Both the position numbers and the translations under genes were made by a program. Below the pieces are notes generated by a model. It made no database searches and was not told the origin of the DNA. It worked only from the letters and a program-made list of their open reading frames with translations. Of a stretch of DNA of 28,512 nt, positions 10,200 through 16,233 are shown piece after piece. Positions within the stretch are counted from its first letter, which is position 1; every line of letters starts with the position of its first letter. The stretch is from JBKEDG01 sp047973085 (GTDB lineage: Bacteria; Bacillota_I; Bacilli_A; JBKEDG01), in contig JBKEBI010000032.1 in assembly GCA_047973085.1 (NCBI GenBank), positions 1-28,512 of the forward strand. The letters are read 5' to 3'.

Positions 10200-10276
10200 T
10201 TTTATTGATACTACACTAACATTGAGCCTCACACTTTTGTGTAGGCTCTTTTACAATATTTTGTAATAATTGTTTT
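10119..10276 (+). repeat. Inner arm (left) of the inverted repeat: immunity 3' end plus terminator
   Basis: This 158-bp segment matches the reverse complement of 10726-10883 with a single mismatch that I can find. It covers the last 27 codons of the immunity gene, its terminator and 24 bases beyond. Near-perfect identity reaching into noncoding DNA means recent duplication or ongoing gene conversion, because selection on protein alone would not preserve it. Confidence 0.9.
10224..10252 (+). terminator. Rho-independent terminator after the RHS immunity gene
   Basis: GAGCCTCACAC and GTGTAGGCTC pair around a TTTT loop with one bulged base, followed by TTTT. It lies 24 bases after the immunity stop codon and should end the RHS-immunity transcript. 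Confidence 0.8.
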
Positions 10277-10325
10277 GTTGACAAAAATATAAATACTATA
10301 ACTACATCACTAATTATAATCTTCT

Positions 10326-10400
10326 CTTAACATATGACATCTAAAACATCAGAGCCAAAAAATGCCACATAACCTTAATGACAAATTGTCATATGTTAAG
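10326..10400. repeat. 14-bp inverted repeat flanking 47 bases
   Basis: CTTAACATATGACA at 10326-10339 is exactly complementary to TGTCATATGTTAAG at 10387-10400. The 47-bp interior has no coding content. It could be the ends of a tiny mobile remnant, a structured RNA, or a binding site pair; the sequence does not decide between these. Confidence 0.5.
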
Positions 10401-10420
10401 AATTACAATCAAATAATTAA

Positions 10421-10475
10421 AAAGCCGTATAGCTTGATCTCAAAATAATTAAATTGAGAAACTCTATATGGCTTT
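10421..10475. terminator. Long bidirectional hairpin
   Basis: AAAGCCGTATAG (10421-10432) pairs with CTATATGGCTTT (10464-10475) with one G-U pair on one strand. Inside it TCTCAA (10438-10443) pairs with TTGAGA (10454-10459). A-rich and T-rich flanks would let it terminate transcription in either direction. A remnant transposon end is an alternative. Confidence 0.5.
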
Positions 10476-10725
10476 ACTTATGCTCCAATATTTAAAACTA
10501 TTTATAGACTATTATTGACTTTAAATATTAGAGTTTAATTATTTAATTGTAAGAATGCTTAATTAGATGTTTAAGTTATTTAATCAATTCAAATTGAATC
10601 TACTATATCAACAAAAATATAAAATAAAAGTAATTTTATTAATGAATATAGGTTTATTGTAGTTCTAATTAAGTATAGAGAGTATAATTAGTTAAAATAT
10701 TAGTAATAATCACATTCTAAAATGT

Positions 10726-10883
10726 AAAACAATTATTACAAAATATTGTAAAAGAGCCTACACAAAAGTGTGAGGCTCAATGTTAGTGTAGTATCAATAA
10801 AACTAAGATGCTTTTTTAACTACTTTGATATTATCTAAGTCATTAATATCATAGAATATATCATAATTGTCATCATCAATAAA
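10726..10883 (-). repeat. Inner arm (right) of the inverted repeat
   Basis: The reverse complement of this 158-bp segment matches 10119-10276 with a single mismatch that I can find. It covers the 3' end of the second immunity gene and its terminator. Confidence 0.9.
10750..10778 (-). terminator. Rho-independent terminator of the inverted immunity gene
   Basis: Mirror copy of the terminator at 10224-10252. On the minus strand the stem GAGCCTCACAC / GTGTAGGCTC is followed by TTTT. It lies 24 bases beyond the stop codon of the inverted immunity gene. Confidence 0.8.
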
Positions 10884-11318
10884 TCGTTCTGTATCTGATA
10901 ACTCAATAATTTTATCATCAAAATTATTTTGCCACTCTTCAAATTTCCCATTTTTGACTTTCCATTGAATATAGTCAATTTCTATTCTTTGATTTATTTC
11001 TGGTAATTCTTTTTCAAACTTCTTCATTTTTTCTTCAAATTCAATTTTTTCTTGTGAGTTAGCAAAATTTGTACAGTATCCTAAATTGTAATAACTTGCA
11101 TCAAGATACTTACTTTCACTTATACAATTGATAAAATTAGCATTGCTTTTTTCATCAATTGTATTATTTTTTAATGTAATATCAGAAATTATATTACTTA
11201 ATTCGTCCTGACTGATACTATCAAACCCAAAATCTGCATAAATGTATTTAAGCTTGCTATCTAAATAAAAAACCGCATAAATTTTATATTCATTTCCGAA
11301 TATATCTTTATATATCAT
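10803..11318 (-). CDS. Second probable immunity protein, in the inverted orphan cassette
   Basis: 171 residues, read leftward from an ATG at 11318-11316 with GGAAGGTAGG just upstream; the stop of the orphan tip lies six bases before it. The C-terminal part from ISESKYLDASYYN onward is close to identical to the immunity protein at 9678-10199, including DTERFIDDDNYDIFYDIND. The first 65 residues are unrelated or only weakly related. The protein is acidic and soluble with no signal or membrane segment. It is inferred to neutralise the orphan tip encoded beside it. Retaining an intact immunity gene fits the known pattern in which orphan toxin-immunity modules protect against sibling strains or serve as a reserve of alternative tips. 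Confidence 0.7.
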   Translation of the reverse strand: MIYKDIFGNEYKIYAVFYLDSKLKYIYADFGFDSISQDELSNIISDITLKNNTIDEKSNANFINCISESKYLDASYYNLGYCTNFANSQEKIEFEEKMKKFEKELPEINQRIEIDYIQWKVKNGKFEEWQNNFDDKIIELSDTERFIDDDNYDIFYDINDLDNIKVVKKAS

Positions 11319-11324
11319 ATTTTC

Positions 11325-11654
11325 CTACCTTCCGGTTGTAACAAATTTAAAGTCGTCAAATTGTCCTGTATTTGTATTGTATACATAGTGTATTGTTGAG
11401 TTAGGTTTTGAGACTATATTTAAATTAGAATCTATGTATGTTCTTTCTGCTGTCACTTGCATTTTTACCCATCCCTCTTCTGCTGGCCACCTCGAATCAC
11501 CTAGTATGTTTCCTGTATTAGTTGCACCCTTTAATGGATCTTCAAGTACTTCTCTCAAAAACATTTGCTCACTTACATCATTTGGCACAAACCTACCTGT
11601 TGAACCATTTCCAAGAGTAACATCATTCAACTTATTAAGTAAACTTGGTTCCAT
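11325..11654 (-). CDS. Orphan RHS C-terminal toxin tip (no RHS body)
   Basis: 109 residues from an internal ATG; the frame stays open upstream to 11800. The sequence starts MEPSLLNKLNDVTLGNGSTG and ends with HYVYNTNTGQFDDFKFVTTG, matching the tip of the large RHS protein at both ends but diverging in the middle (for example a different segment between GWVKM and IHYVYN). It has no signal peptide, no RHS core and only a poorly spaced AGGTG before the ATG, so it is probably silent unless moved behind an RHS body. Upstream, homology to the RHS gene ends at about 11676, where a different sequence takes over. Toxin activity is inferred only from its relation to the RHS tip. Confidence 0.7.
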   Translation of the reverse strand: MEPSLLNKLNDVTLGNGSTGRFVPNDVSEQMFLREVLEDPLKGATNTGNILGDSRWPAEEGWVKMQVTAERTYIDSNLNIVSKPNSTIHYVYNTNTGQFDDFKFVTTGR

Positions 11655-11676
11655 ATCACCTGTATATTTAAACTTA
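11549..11676 (-). repeat. Outer arm (right) of the RHS tip inverted repeat
   Basis: The reverse complement matches 9301-9428 with about three mismatches in 128 bases. It encodes the conserved start of the orphan tip. Confidence 0.85.
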
Positions 11677-11707
11677 CTCCCACTCTCTCGATAGATATTA
11701 CTACTAT
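11676..11707 (-). repeat. 32-bp sequence shared with the start of the hscC remnant
   Basis: On the minus strand this reads ATAGTAGTAATATCTATC, then G, then AGAGAGTGGGAGT. The same 32 bases occur on the plus strand at 16202-16233 with one mismatch (A in place of the G). In both places the shared sequence sits exactly at the 5' boundary of a truncated gene. Confidence 0.75.
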
Positions 11708-11819
11708 ATAAGAAAGTGGTTATTACTTTTATTTCAATTTTAAAACTATTAAGTTGTCTGTTTTTAAAATTCCTAACCTAATTATAACATATTTTTCAAA
11801 CTAGTTTTATTAAAATTTG

Positions 11820-12992
11820 CTAACGTTCCTCATACTCACTCTCATACTTCATCATTGAGTAAATTATTCTAACTAACTGTCTCATAATACATATTAATGC
11901 TTGTGTAGAAGTCTTGCCCTCACTAATCTTCTTATGATAATAATCATAGAATCGTTTGTTACGTTTAGTGTCACCTTTGTATGTTATCATCCCAACTGCA
12001 AGGAAGTATAAAGTACTTCTAAGTTCTCGGTTACCACCTCTAGAACTTTCTATCTTACATGTTGAAGAACTTGATATTGTAACTGGTGCAATACCTGCAA
12101 AGCGTGCTAAACTCTTCTCATTCTTAAAACGTTGAATATCACTAATATTAGCAATGATAGCTGCAGCAGTAATTGTATTTACTCCAGGTATGGTTGTTAA
12201 GTGATATGGTAAATCATTTAATAATTCATCAATACGATCATCAAACAACTTAATCTGTTCTTCTAAAGTGTTAATTGTTATAATAGTTTGCTGTAGCACA
12301 AAAGAGTTTGTAGTGTCCTCTACAGTAATATTATCTTCTTCAACAATAGTAAGTATCTTTTCAGCTTTCTTCACTGTAAAGTTCTTAGCTGACTCTTTAA
12401 CCTTTGCAGTTAAAATTTCAGCACTCACACCTTTAAGAGTTAAAGGATGTGGATAAGTTAAAAAGAAAAATCTTGCCGACTTAGTTTGCAACTGGCTAAA
12501 GAACTGGTTGTATCTAGGATACACATACATTAAGTTGTTATGTAAACTTAAATACATCTTTGCCTTGTTTCTATTCAACAGTTGTCGTTGATTTAAAAGC
12601 ATTGCAAGATTATCAATTTTGATATTAAATGTAGCGGTTGGTAGTTTGGTCTCCATATCTTTAAGAATGTGTGCAACACAATATGCATCATATTCATCTG
12701 TCTTGTGATATGTTGCTTGACTAACACGAACAATATTAGCAAGTGTTGAGTAGACGTGCTTAACAACATATCTCTTTTCACTTAAAAATGTAGCAAGTAG
12801 TTTACCAAAACTATTAACATCTTCAAGACCAAATACAAGTGTAGCATTTAAACTTTCAAGCATATTTAAAACACCAGCAAAATCAGTTGCTGAGTTATTA
12901 AATGTATGAGTTAAAAGTATATCATTAGTAGCATTAATTACACAAAGTGTATGAGTATATTTATGGGTATCAACCCCAACATAAAGTTTGAT
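11820..12992 (-). CDS. IS110-family DEDD transposase, with a non-ATG start
   Basis: About 390 residues if translation begins at an ATC (12992-12990). The N-terminus (KLYVGVDTHKYTH) carries the first catalytic Asp of the DEDD domain, followed by FGLED and KTDEYDAYCVAHIL, which fits the later acidic residues. The C-terminal half carries the second conserved domain with TTIPGVNTITAAAIIANI, ARFAGIAPV and SRGGNRELRSTLYFLA. The first in-frame ATG is at 12863 and would remove the catalytic N-terminus, so it cannot be the natural start. The stop codon in frame lies at 13007-13005, overlapping AAGGAG (13006-13001). The only start-like codon at correct spacing is ATC, eight bases on. Either this is a rare start or an ATG was lost by a base change. 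Confidence 0.8.
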   Translation of the reverse strand: MKLYVGVDTHKYTHTLCVINATNDILLTHTFNNSATDFAGVLNMLESLNATLVFGLEDVNSFGKLLATFLSEKRYVVKHVYSTLANIVRVSQATYHKTDEYDAYCVAHILKDMETKLPTATFNIKIDNLAMLLNQRQLLNRNKAKMYLSLHNNLMYVYPRYNQFFSQLQTKSARFFFLTYPHPLTLKGVSAEILTAKVKESAKNFTVKKAEKILTIVEEDNITVEDTTNSFVLQQTIITINTLEEQIKLFDDRIDELLNDLPYHLTTIPGVNTITAAAIIANISDIQRFKNEKSLARFAGIAPVTISSSSTCKIESSRGGNRELRSTLYFLAVGMITYKGDTKRNKRFYDYYHKKISEGKTSTQALICIMRQLVRIIYSMMKYESEYEER

Positions 12993-13006
12993 AGTATCAT
13001 CTCCTT

Positions 13007-13146
13007 AAAGTGTATTTACTTATAATAACAGTTTGCAGTCTCTGGTATTAGCGATGGTTAACCTCGCAAGAGCGGGTAAGCATTAAAGTATGTTATAAGT
13101 AGTGATTAGTTCACTTGCTTAAAACCATTAGCAAGTGCAGTATAAA
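13007..13146 (-). ncRNA. Candidate bridge-RNA region of the IS110 element
   Basis: IS110 elements are known to encode a structured guide RNA in the noncoding end next to the transposase start. Here about 140 noncoding bases lie just upstream of the transposase and are more GC-rich than their surroundings. A hairpin forms from CCTCGC-AAGA-GCGGG (13063-13078) and another from CACTTGCT (13112-13119) with AGCAAGTG (13130-13137). The downstream end of the element shows nothing comparable. The assignment rests on position and structure, not on a recognised sequence. Confidence 0.35.
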
Positions 13147-14510
13147 GGGAGTGTAGAATAATCTGTGTAAAGTAAAATTTGCGCAGATTTTTCTTTTACA
13201 ATAATATTTAGTATAATTAATAGAAAGAGAGGAAAATATAACTATGGCAAGAAGAGAGAGAAAGTTTTCAAAAATAACAGAAATGTTAATGGAAGAGTAT
13301 GATTTAAAAACTGCAGGAGATGTACATAATGCTCTTAAAGAAGTATTAGGTGACACACTTGAAAAGATGCTTGAAGCAGAACTAGATGGTCATCTAGGCT
13401 ATGAAAAAAAATGACTATGCAGAAGGTATAACTGATAACAGAAGAAATGGAACAACTCCAAAGAAAGTCAAAGCACATTTAGGAGAGTTGGAAATTGAAG
13501 TTCCACGTGATAGAGATGGTGATTTTGAACCAACTATTGTCCCTAAAAGACAAAAAGATATAAGTGACATTGAAGAGCGTGTATTAGCAATGGTTTCAAG
13601 AGGTATGAGTTATCGTGATATTGGACAAACAATTGAAGAAACCTACGGCTTTAAATGAGTAAAGATATGATAACAAAAATAACTGATAAAATATGGAATG
13701 ATGTACTTGAGTGGAGAAATCGAGAGTTAAAGGAATGCTATCCATTTGTATTTGTGGACTGTATGTATGTTAGTGTTAAAAGTAATGGAGTAGCAAAAAA
13801 ACAAGCAATATACACGATTTTAGGCTATACAATACATGGAAATAAGGAGTTATTAGGGTTATGGATGAATGAAAGTGAGAGCAAAAGTAGTTGGATGAAT
13901 ATCTTTGATGAAATCAAACAAAGAGGAGTAAAAGACATTCTATTTATAAGTATGGATGGAGTAAGCGGATTAGAAGCAGGAGCAAAAAGTGTATTTGAAA
14001 ACGTAACAGTTCAACGTTGTATAGTACATCTTGTACGTAATGCTGTTAAGTTCATTCCAAGTAAAGATATGAAAGAATTTTGCAAAGATTTAAAGAAAGT
14101 ATATGCAGCTAATAATTTAGAAATGAGTAACATAGCACTTGAGGAATTAAACAAGAAGTGGGTAAGTTATCCTGGAGCATTAAGAGTGTGGAATGACAAC
14201 TATATACATGTAGAGCAATTATATAATTTAGGTAGCGAAGTAAGAAGAATAATGTATACAACAAATGCAGTAGAAGCAGTACATTCAAGTCTTAGAAAAG
14301 TATGTAAAAAAGGATCTTTCGAAAACGAAAAATCCTTATTTAAAATGTTATATTTACGAATTGATGAACTCGAATCAAAATGGAAACGAAGCCATGTTAG
14401 AAATTGGTCAATGGTTTTAAATCAGCTTATGATTGATGATAAATATCAGTCAATTTTAGATCAATATTTATAAATTCAAAATGAACTTACACAGATTCCT
14501 TGACAAACCC
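13147..14510 (+). mobile_element. IS256-family insertion sequence
   Basis: The left end starts GGGAGTGTAGAATAATCTGT at 13147. The right end, read inward from 14510, starts GGGTTTGTCAAGGAATCTGT and continues GTAA, so both ends share GGGNNTGTNNANNAATCTGTGTAA. The 1364-bp length fits IS256 elements. The 8 bases on the left (AGTATAAA) and right (ATAGCATA) do not match, so no target duplication is visible. That suggests an old insertion with a rearranged flank. Confidence 0.8.
13244..14473 (+). pseudogene. IS256-family transposase with two frameshifts
   Basis: The gene starts at ATG 13244 (AGAGAGG upstream) with MARRERKFSKITEMLMEEYD. It stops at 13412-13414, just after a run of eight A; seven A would read GYEKNDYAEGITDNRRNG. 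The second piece (13401-13658) ends in TTTAAATGA; one more A there would join YGFK to MSKDMITKITDKIWNDV. The third piece (13655-14473) carries the DDE catalytic core: FVDCMYVSVK, ISMDGVSGLEAG and TTNAVEAVHSSLRK, plus RCIVHLVRN. The two shifts cancel, and the total length of about 410 residues is normal for the family. Both slips lie in A runs, so phase variation, ribosomal slippage or assembly error are alternatives to decay. Confidence 0.8.
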
Positions 14511-15143
14511 ATAGCATACATAATATTGTACTTTGTGTCGCAACATATCAAGTTTAAGCAAGAACTTGCACCTAAAATTTTATGGAATATGATTACAATA
14601 ATTTATATTTTTTCTGTTGTTATATATTTAATATATGATTTCTTGGTATTAGTTTTAAATCAACTATGTGATAAAGAAAGAGAACTAATATTTCTTGAAT
14701 TATTTTACACAAAACCCTTTGAATATAGTTTTAACTATTATCAAGTGATATTTTTAATTGTAATAGGAATTACTGTAGGAACAATGGCAGTTTGGATAAC
14801 TTCTCCAAATCGATTTGCAAAAAATAGTAAACTTAAGAAAGTTGCAGAACTATTTTTTACCGCAGGGGATTATCCATTTTATGATAACAAATATTATGTT
14901 ACGGTACTATTATATGATATGGATCAAAAAATAATGTATTATGGAAACTTAAGATATTTATCGAACATTAAGGAAGTATATATGGAAGAGTGTTTGGTTT
15001 TTACTGAAGAAGAAAAGTTTACAAAGATTATTAATGATTTCAAAAATAACAAATTAAAGCGAGATAAATCTGTCGATATTATAACTTTTAATATAAGTAA
15101 GAACAAAACGCTTTGGATGTATGAGGAGGAAGTAAATGCATAA
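14481..15143 (+). CDS. Membrane protein, 5' end replaced by the IS256 end (possibly DUF6338-like)
   Basis: The ORF gives 220 residues, but its first ten codons lie inside the IS256 right end (to 14510), so the original start is lost. A natural internal start could be the Met at 14589. Membrane segments are near residues 10-20, 37-60 and 86-106. A soluble tail of about 115 residues follows, with KKVAELFF, YYVTVLLYDMDQKIMYYGNL and an acidic end. The layout of N-terminal membrane helices followed by a small beta-rich domain resembles DUF6338-type proteins, but this is a weak match from memory. The stop overlaps the next gene by eight bases, showing translational coupling. Confidence 0.55.
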   Translation: MNLHRFLDKPIAYIILYFVSQHIKFKQELAPKILWNMITIIYIFSVVIYLIYDFLVLVLNQLCDKERELIFLELFYTKPFEYSFNYYQVIFLIVIGITVGTMAVWITSPNRFAKNSKLKKVAELFFTAGDYPFYDNKYYVTVLLYDMDQKIMYYGNLRYLSNIKEVYMEECLVFTEEEKFTKIINDFKNNKLKRDKSVDIITFNISKNKTLWMYEEEVNA

Positions 15144-15294
15144 AGACTTAAATGAATTGGTAATCAAAACTGAAGAAAGATCAGCAGTTCGTCCAAAAGG
15201 TAATGATAAAAAACCTAATGATTTCTCCACAAGGCTACAAGGAAACCAAAAACCAAAACCATCTGTAAACAAAAATACTAAACACAAAAAATAG
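15136..15294 (+). CDS. Small basic protein coupled to the membrane protein
   Basis: 52 residues from ATG 15136, with GAGGAGGA upstream. The start overlaps the end of the membrane-protein gene by eight bases (15136-15143). The product is strongly basic and low in complexity at its end (Lys, Asn, Pro and Gln rich), with no hydrophobic segment. It is probably disordered. I do not recognise a family. The excellent ribosome binding site and the overlap argue that it is a real gene working with its neighbour. Confidence 0.6.
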   Translation: MHKDLNELVIKTEERSAVRPKGNDKKPNDFSTRLQGNQKPKPSVNKNTKHKK

Positions 15295-15301
15295 AATGAT
15301 A

Positions 15302-15357
15302 GGGAGTGTAGAAAAATCTGCGCAAATTTTACTTTACACAGATTATTCTACACTCCC
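15302..15357. repeat. 56-bp palindrome made of IS256 end sequence; may also terminate transcription
   Basis: The arms GGGAGTGTAGAAAAATCTG (15302-15320) and CAGATTATTCTACACTCCC (15339-15357) pair with one mismatch. Read inward from 15357, the first 48 bases (15357-15310) are identical to the left end of the IS256 element (13147-13194). It therefore looks like a solo or miniature derivative of the element. It lies 7 bases after the small basic gene and is followed by A-rich sequence, so it can double as a terminator. Confidence 0.7.
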
Positions 15358-15377
15358 GAAAAAAAATAAACACGATT

Positions 15378-15689
15378 TTGAATTTATTTCAGTTGATTTT
15401 CTTGACATATATTACAGTAAGGCTAGGAGTGGTTATTTCCACTCTTACTGAACTATGGTATGAAAATATTAATAGCTATTATCCAAATTTAGATGAGGCT
15501 TCACTTTTTTTACATACATATTATAATAAAGTAATGTATGGCAATATATATATAGGTATTATTATGTTAGTTTTTGTTATCCTTAATAAAATTTATAAAA
15601 ACTCCATAGGATATATATTTGTGCTCAATTATATTTTAAACTTAGTACTTATTTACTTAATTTTTTGTATTTACTTAAATTTAATATAA
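15378..15689 (+). CDS. Small hydrophobic membrane protein, start uncertain
   Basis: 103 residues if the TTG at 15378 is used; there is no ribosome binding site, and the IS256-like palindrome ends only 20 bases upstream, so the true 5' end may be missing. The product has hydrophobic segments near residues 2-24, 57-70 and 76-103, with a polar loop (YENINSYYPNLDEASLFLHT) between the first two. I do not recognise the family. Together with the next gene it could be a remnant of an accessory operon. Confidence 0.45.
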   Translation: MNLFQLIFLTYITVRLGVVISTLTELWYENINSYYPNLDEASLFLHTYYNKVMYGNIYIGIIMLVFVILNKIYKNSIGYIFVLNYILNLVLIYLIFCIYLNLI

Positions 15690-15720
15690 AGTGTTAAAAG
15701 AAGATGGGAGATTAATAATA

Positions 15721-15996
15721 ATGAAAAAATTTTGTAAAGAAAGCTTATGCTTCTTAACGCTTATACTAATATTATTGATGATTATTAGTAATATATATAT
15801 AAAAGGATATTCAATAGGATTAACTTTTAATACTACTTTAATCTCACTAGGATTATTCATAGCTAGTATTATCAAATTTTTATTTAAAATTATAAAAAAG
15901 AACAGAGAAAAAAATATTATGTATATTATAGATATATTTGTTAATTTAGGAGTTTTACTGATACTTTTTTTATTAACAATCTCACAAGTTTCGTAG
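15721..15996 (+). CDS. Small three-helix membrane protein
   Basis: 91 residues from ATG 15721, preceded by GGGAG at a slightly long spacing. A GTG at 15691 could extend it by ten residues, but it lacks its own binding site. Hydrophobic segments lie near residues 9-25, 33-53 and 65-88, separated by a Lys-rich cytoplasmic loop (KIIKKNREK). It begins 31 bases after the preceding small membrane gene and is likely co-transcribed with it. No family recognised. Confidence 0.5.
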   Translation: MKKFCKESLCFLTLILILLMIISNIYIKGYSIGLTFNTTLISLGLFIASIIKFLFKIIKKNREKNIMYIIDIFVNLGVLLILFLLTISQVS

Positions 15997-16045
15997 TTAA
16001 TTTAAAATATCAACCTAAAGTGTTTTGTTAAAGAGTTAAGTAATG

Positions 16046-16075
16046 TAATGAATACAATAATTATCGTATTCATTA
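16046..16075. repeat. 10-bp inverted repeat in noncoding DNA
   Basis: TAATGAATAC (16046-16055) pairs exactly with GTATTCATTA (16066-16075) around a 10-base loop. No T-run follows, so a terminator is unlikely. It may be an operator or an RNA hairpin in the otherwise featureless gap 15997-16201. Confidence 0.4.
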
Positions 16076-16201
16076 GTTGAAGCACTGTGCTAAAATCTAT
16101 ATTTTATGGTAATAAATTGAGAAAAGTATTTACCATTTTTGATGAAAAAGTAATTTAAAAATATACGTATTAGAAAAAGATTAGTATAAAAAATAATTAT
16201 A

Positions 16202-16233
16202 ATAGTAGTAATATCTATCAAGAGAGTGGGAGT
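16202..16233 (+). repeat. 32-bp sequence shared with the edge of the orphan RHS cassette
   Basis: Plus-strand copy of the sequence at 11676-11707 (minus strand), with 31 of 32 bases equal. The last 13 bases code the start of the recognisable HscC fragment (ESGS), while the first 18 have no Hsp70 similarity. Confidence 0.75.

Larger units (their letters stand above)
10277..10725. other. Noncoding centre between the two inverted toxin-immunity cassettes
   Basis: These 449 bases hold no credible coding frame on either strand. They contain a 14-bp perfect inverted repeat (CTTAACATATGACA at 10326-10339 with its complement at 10387-10400) and a long hairpin at 10421-10475. The rest is AT-rich sequence with many TAA/TTA triplets. 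The segment separates two convergent genes, so it would be the pivot of any inversion. Confidence 0.6.
11750..13146 (-). mobile_element. IS110-family insertion sequence (ends approximate)
   Basis: The element is defined by its IS110-type transposase (11820-12992). The true ends cannot be set from the sequence because this family lacks conventional terminal repeats. About 140 structured, less AT-rich bases lie upstream of the transposase and about 100 AT-rich bases downstream. The right side abuts the left end of an IS256-family element at 13147, so the IS110 end may have been cut by that insertion. Confidence 0.55.

Noticed and set aside
10278..10307. TTGACA followed by TATAAC as a promoter in the noncoding centre
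   Set aside because: The spacer is only 13 bases and no gene lies downstream in that direction.
13147..15357. A single 2.2-kb IS256-type transposon carrying the membrane protein pair as passengers
   Set aside because: A standard right end already exists at 14510 and gives a normal element length. The end at 15357 is a copy of the left end within a palindrome, and there is no target duplication at 13139-13146 versus 15358-15365.
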